Shown here piece after piece: positions 62,327 through 64,000 of a stretch of 64,000 bases of DNA. The notes beneath the pieces are model-generated. The model was not told the DNA's origin. It saw nothing but the letters and a program-made list of their open reading frames with translations, and ran no database searches. Position 1 is the first letter of the stretch. The number at the start of each line of letters is the position of its first letter. The DNA lies in contig CAUDNR010000391.1 of NCBI GenBank assembly GCA_958430865.1, forward strand, positions 41,095 through 105,094, in the 5' to 3' direction. Position numbers and translations under genes: made by a program. The DNA is from Entrophospora sp. SA101. Its lineage: Eukaryota; Glomeromycota; Glomeromycetes; Entrophosporales; Entrophosporaceae.

Positions 62327-63536
62327 CTATTTTTTACTTTGTAAAAACATATTCCTAAAATCAGCATTTGTCTTTTTATTGCCTGAAGAACTAGAAATAT
62401 TGCTGTCATTATTATGATCCATTTGAATCGTTGCCTCAGCTTTAAAATTATTATCTTCTGTAGTAACGGTCGCGGAAACATCTAAAAAAAAATTTTTTTT
62501 TTACTATATCATTTACATTGATTTATTATCAAAGTTTAAATTACCTTCTTTATTCAACAAAGATTGTGGATTTTTTTTAGGTGCGATTATTTTAGCCGAT
62601 GGCTTTTTAAAAGGTCTGGGTTTAGGTACTGTAACTGTGAACGATTTTAACTGATCGCTAATATAAATTTTTAAAAAGTTAATAAGATATCCAAAATATG
62701 CATTATGGAAAAAATTTAACCGTGAAAATTTCACAACATTAAATAACAAAATTTATTGAATAAAAGTTGATATCTAAAAACCTTTTTTTATTTGCCTCGC
62801 TTTTTTGTAGAACATCACGATTAGAACTATTATTTAAAACATATAAGTATAAAATCAAATATTTTACAATAATCAGTAAAGACGAAAAATTTTAATACCT
62901 TGATGGAGATCGGGCTTTCTTCAAAGAAGGATCTGATACTAAAACTATTAATTTTTCACCAGAAACCAGTTCATAATCATTCAATTCTAATGCAGAATGA
63001 GCTGATTCCTTTAATAAAAATTTTACTTGTCAATAATAAACATTATCATTAAATTTAAATTTAATTAAACACAAATGATAAAATACTCGATCTTTAAATT
63101 CCACATATGCAAATCTTCTTTTCTTGACAACTTTATTTGGTACACGAATTTCAATAATCTCACCATACTAATTCATTTTATTAAATGATGTAATTAGATT
63201 TTTTTAAAGTGATAATAATTAAAACTATAAAGAATATGTTCTAGCAATGAGATACGCATATGATTGTTTACCTTTTTAAATAATTCATGCAAATCTGTTG
63301 ATTCAGGGAAGTTGGTGACGAATAAAGTTCTTTCGGATGTCCTGTAAACTGAAATTTCATTTTCATCGATTCTTTTTTTATCTTTAGTTAATGCTGCAAG
63401 AACACTTTCCTTTAAAATTTAAATATGATTAGATTAATGAACAACATAAAATCAATAATAAACAGATTTCTTTATTTAACCAAAATTAATAAAATATTAC
63501 TCTATTAACAAATTCAATAAATGCCAGTTTTTGCAT
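62327..63536 (-). pseudogene. Prp24/SART3 C-terminal part, 5' end lost at a breakpoint
   Basis: Exons complement(62327..62481, 62545..62657, 62782..62826, 62899..63008, 63087..63167, 63272..63409, 63501..63536) give 225 in-phase residues. They encode the end of one RRM (KLAFIEFVNRESVLAALT), a complete RRM (RTLFVTNFPES with RRFAYVEFKD), a basic linker and the C-terminal LSm-interaction motif ADFRNMFLQSKK. This is the layout of Prp24/SART3, the U6 snRNP recycling factor, but the HAT/first RRM parts (at least 400 residues) should precede it and do not: sequence upstream of 63524 is the reversed 5' end of DSS1. An in-frame ATG lies right at the breakpoint (63534-63536). The exons themselves are undamaged, so a shortened protein is possible; I favour a beheaded gene. 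Confidence 0.72.
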
Positions 63537-64000
63537 AGTTTATAGGAATTGAAGAACCAGTAGTATTTAACAAATTTCCATTTGCTACCTTTGTGTGAGC
63601 ATAACCAGGTATTTGAAAGAAAACATCATCATCTCGATGTGTTAAAAAATGTCCATTATGAAGTAAAATAGTGTTTTTCCCATTGCTGTCAGGATCTTTT
63701 CGCAACTTGGTGATAATTCCAGCAAATTCTCTTCCTGTTCTATTTTATCATTAATCAAAATTTAATCATAATTATCACAATAATCTTCAATAAATATAAT
63801 ATTAATTATTACTTTGTGATTGCTACAAAGTCACCAATCTCTAAAGGAGCTCTTGAAAGAATGGAACTTTCAGAATTCCAAAAACTTTTAATAGAGCTTC
63901 CTTTTATTTTCCGGGCTAGAATCATACTTTTGAAATGAAGTGAAATGTGGTCACAAATAACTAAATTTATCAAACCAATTTTAGATGTTCATTAAAAAAA
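63524..64000 (-). repeat. Reversed copy of the DSS1 5' end (partial gene)
   Basis: Reverse complement of 56607-57083 (coordinates sum to 120607), including the DSS1 promoter side, exon 1, the intron and the first about 70 codons of exon 2. The lines compared show no difference. The copy runs beyond the window edge. Its frame ends four codons past the breakpoint (AKTGIY stop), so it cannot fuse in frame with the Prp24/SART3 exons that follow. Confidence 0.88.

Overview
The window looks like nuclear DNA of a filamentous, early-diverging fungus, most probably an arbuscular mycorrhizal fungus (Glomeromycotina, Rhizophagus-like). The evidence is very AT-rich sequence, many short GT-AG introns of about 60-170 bases, long Asn/Ser/Asp-coding microsatellites, fungal orthologues with canonical domains, and decayed members of families I associate with Rhizophagus (a tyrosine-kinase-like pseudogene, a coiled-coil/REase-like pseudogene). 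The taxon is inferred from gene content and style; no marker gene was matched. There is a 636-base assembly gap at 34908-35543. All exon joins were read by eye from splice motifs and reading-frame phase.

The dominant structure is a large inverted duplication. The left arm (about 417-7607) and right arm (about 40899-48020) carry the same four genes in mirror order: a Cdc4/Pop-type F-box WD40 protein, a DNAJC17/Cwc23-like J protein, ARPC4 and EI24. Inside the arms a core of about 4.73 kb (2715-7442 and 41058-45785, with left + right coordinates = 48500 throughout) shows no difference wherever I compared it, even in microsatellite lengths, whereas homologous sequence on both sides has clearly diverged. 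This suggests an old duplication whose centre was recently homogenised by gene conversion, or an assembly effect. The right arm stops inside EI24, leaving a headless copy.

Between the arms lie a BRCC36-like MPN protein that seems to have lost its JAMM zinc ligands (8697-11141), a PB1-UBA protein (12314-13462), a small Cys/His protein (14118-14592), glycine decarboxylase P protein (17250-21319), a Ser/Asn-rich orphan (23636-24226), the mitofusin Fzo1 (30201-32731), RBX1 (36296-37059), a mitochondrial PPR protein (37358-39660) and a tail-anchored orphan (39893-40546). The stretches 14.6-17.2, 24.2-30.2 and 32.7-36.3 kb are gene-poor and hold decayed coding fragments, small inverted-repeat elements and the gap.

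Right of the arms are a secreted or membrane-anchored orphan (49291-50088), a kinase pseudogene, a large decayed REase-like gene, NSMCE1 (55286-56436) divergent from the mitochondrial RNase II DSS1 (56682-59364), and a CDC50 flippase subunit (59757-61349). The window ends in a second inverted duplication: the 5' end of DSS1 (56607-57083) recurs in reverse at 63524-64000 and is joined directly to the C-terminal third of a Prp24/SART3 gene, which therefore looks beheaded.

The intact genes are mainly housekeeping functions: SCF ubiquitin ligase (F-box proteins plus RBX1), actin nucleation, splicing, mitochondrial fusion and RNA decay, one-carbon metabolism, lipid flipping and genome stability. 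They do not form an operon-like system. The most interesting features are structural: palindromic duplication with a homogenised core, and gene fusions or truncations exactly at duplication breakpoints.
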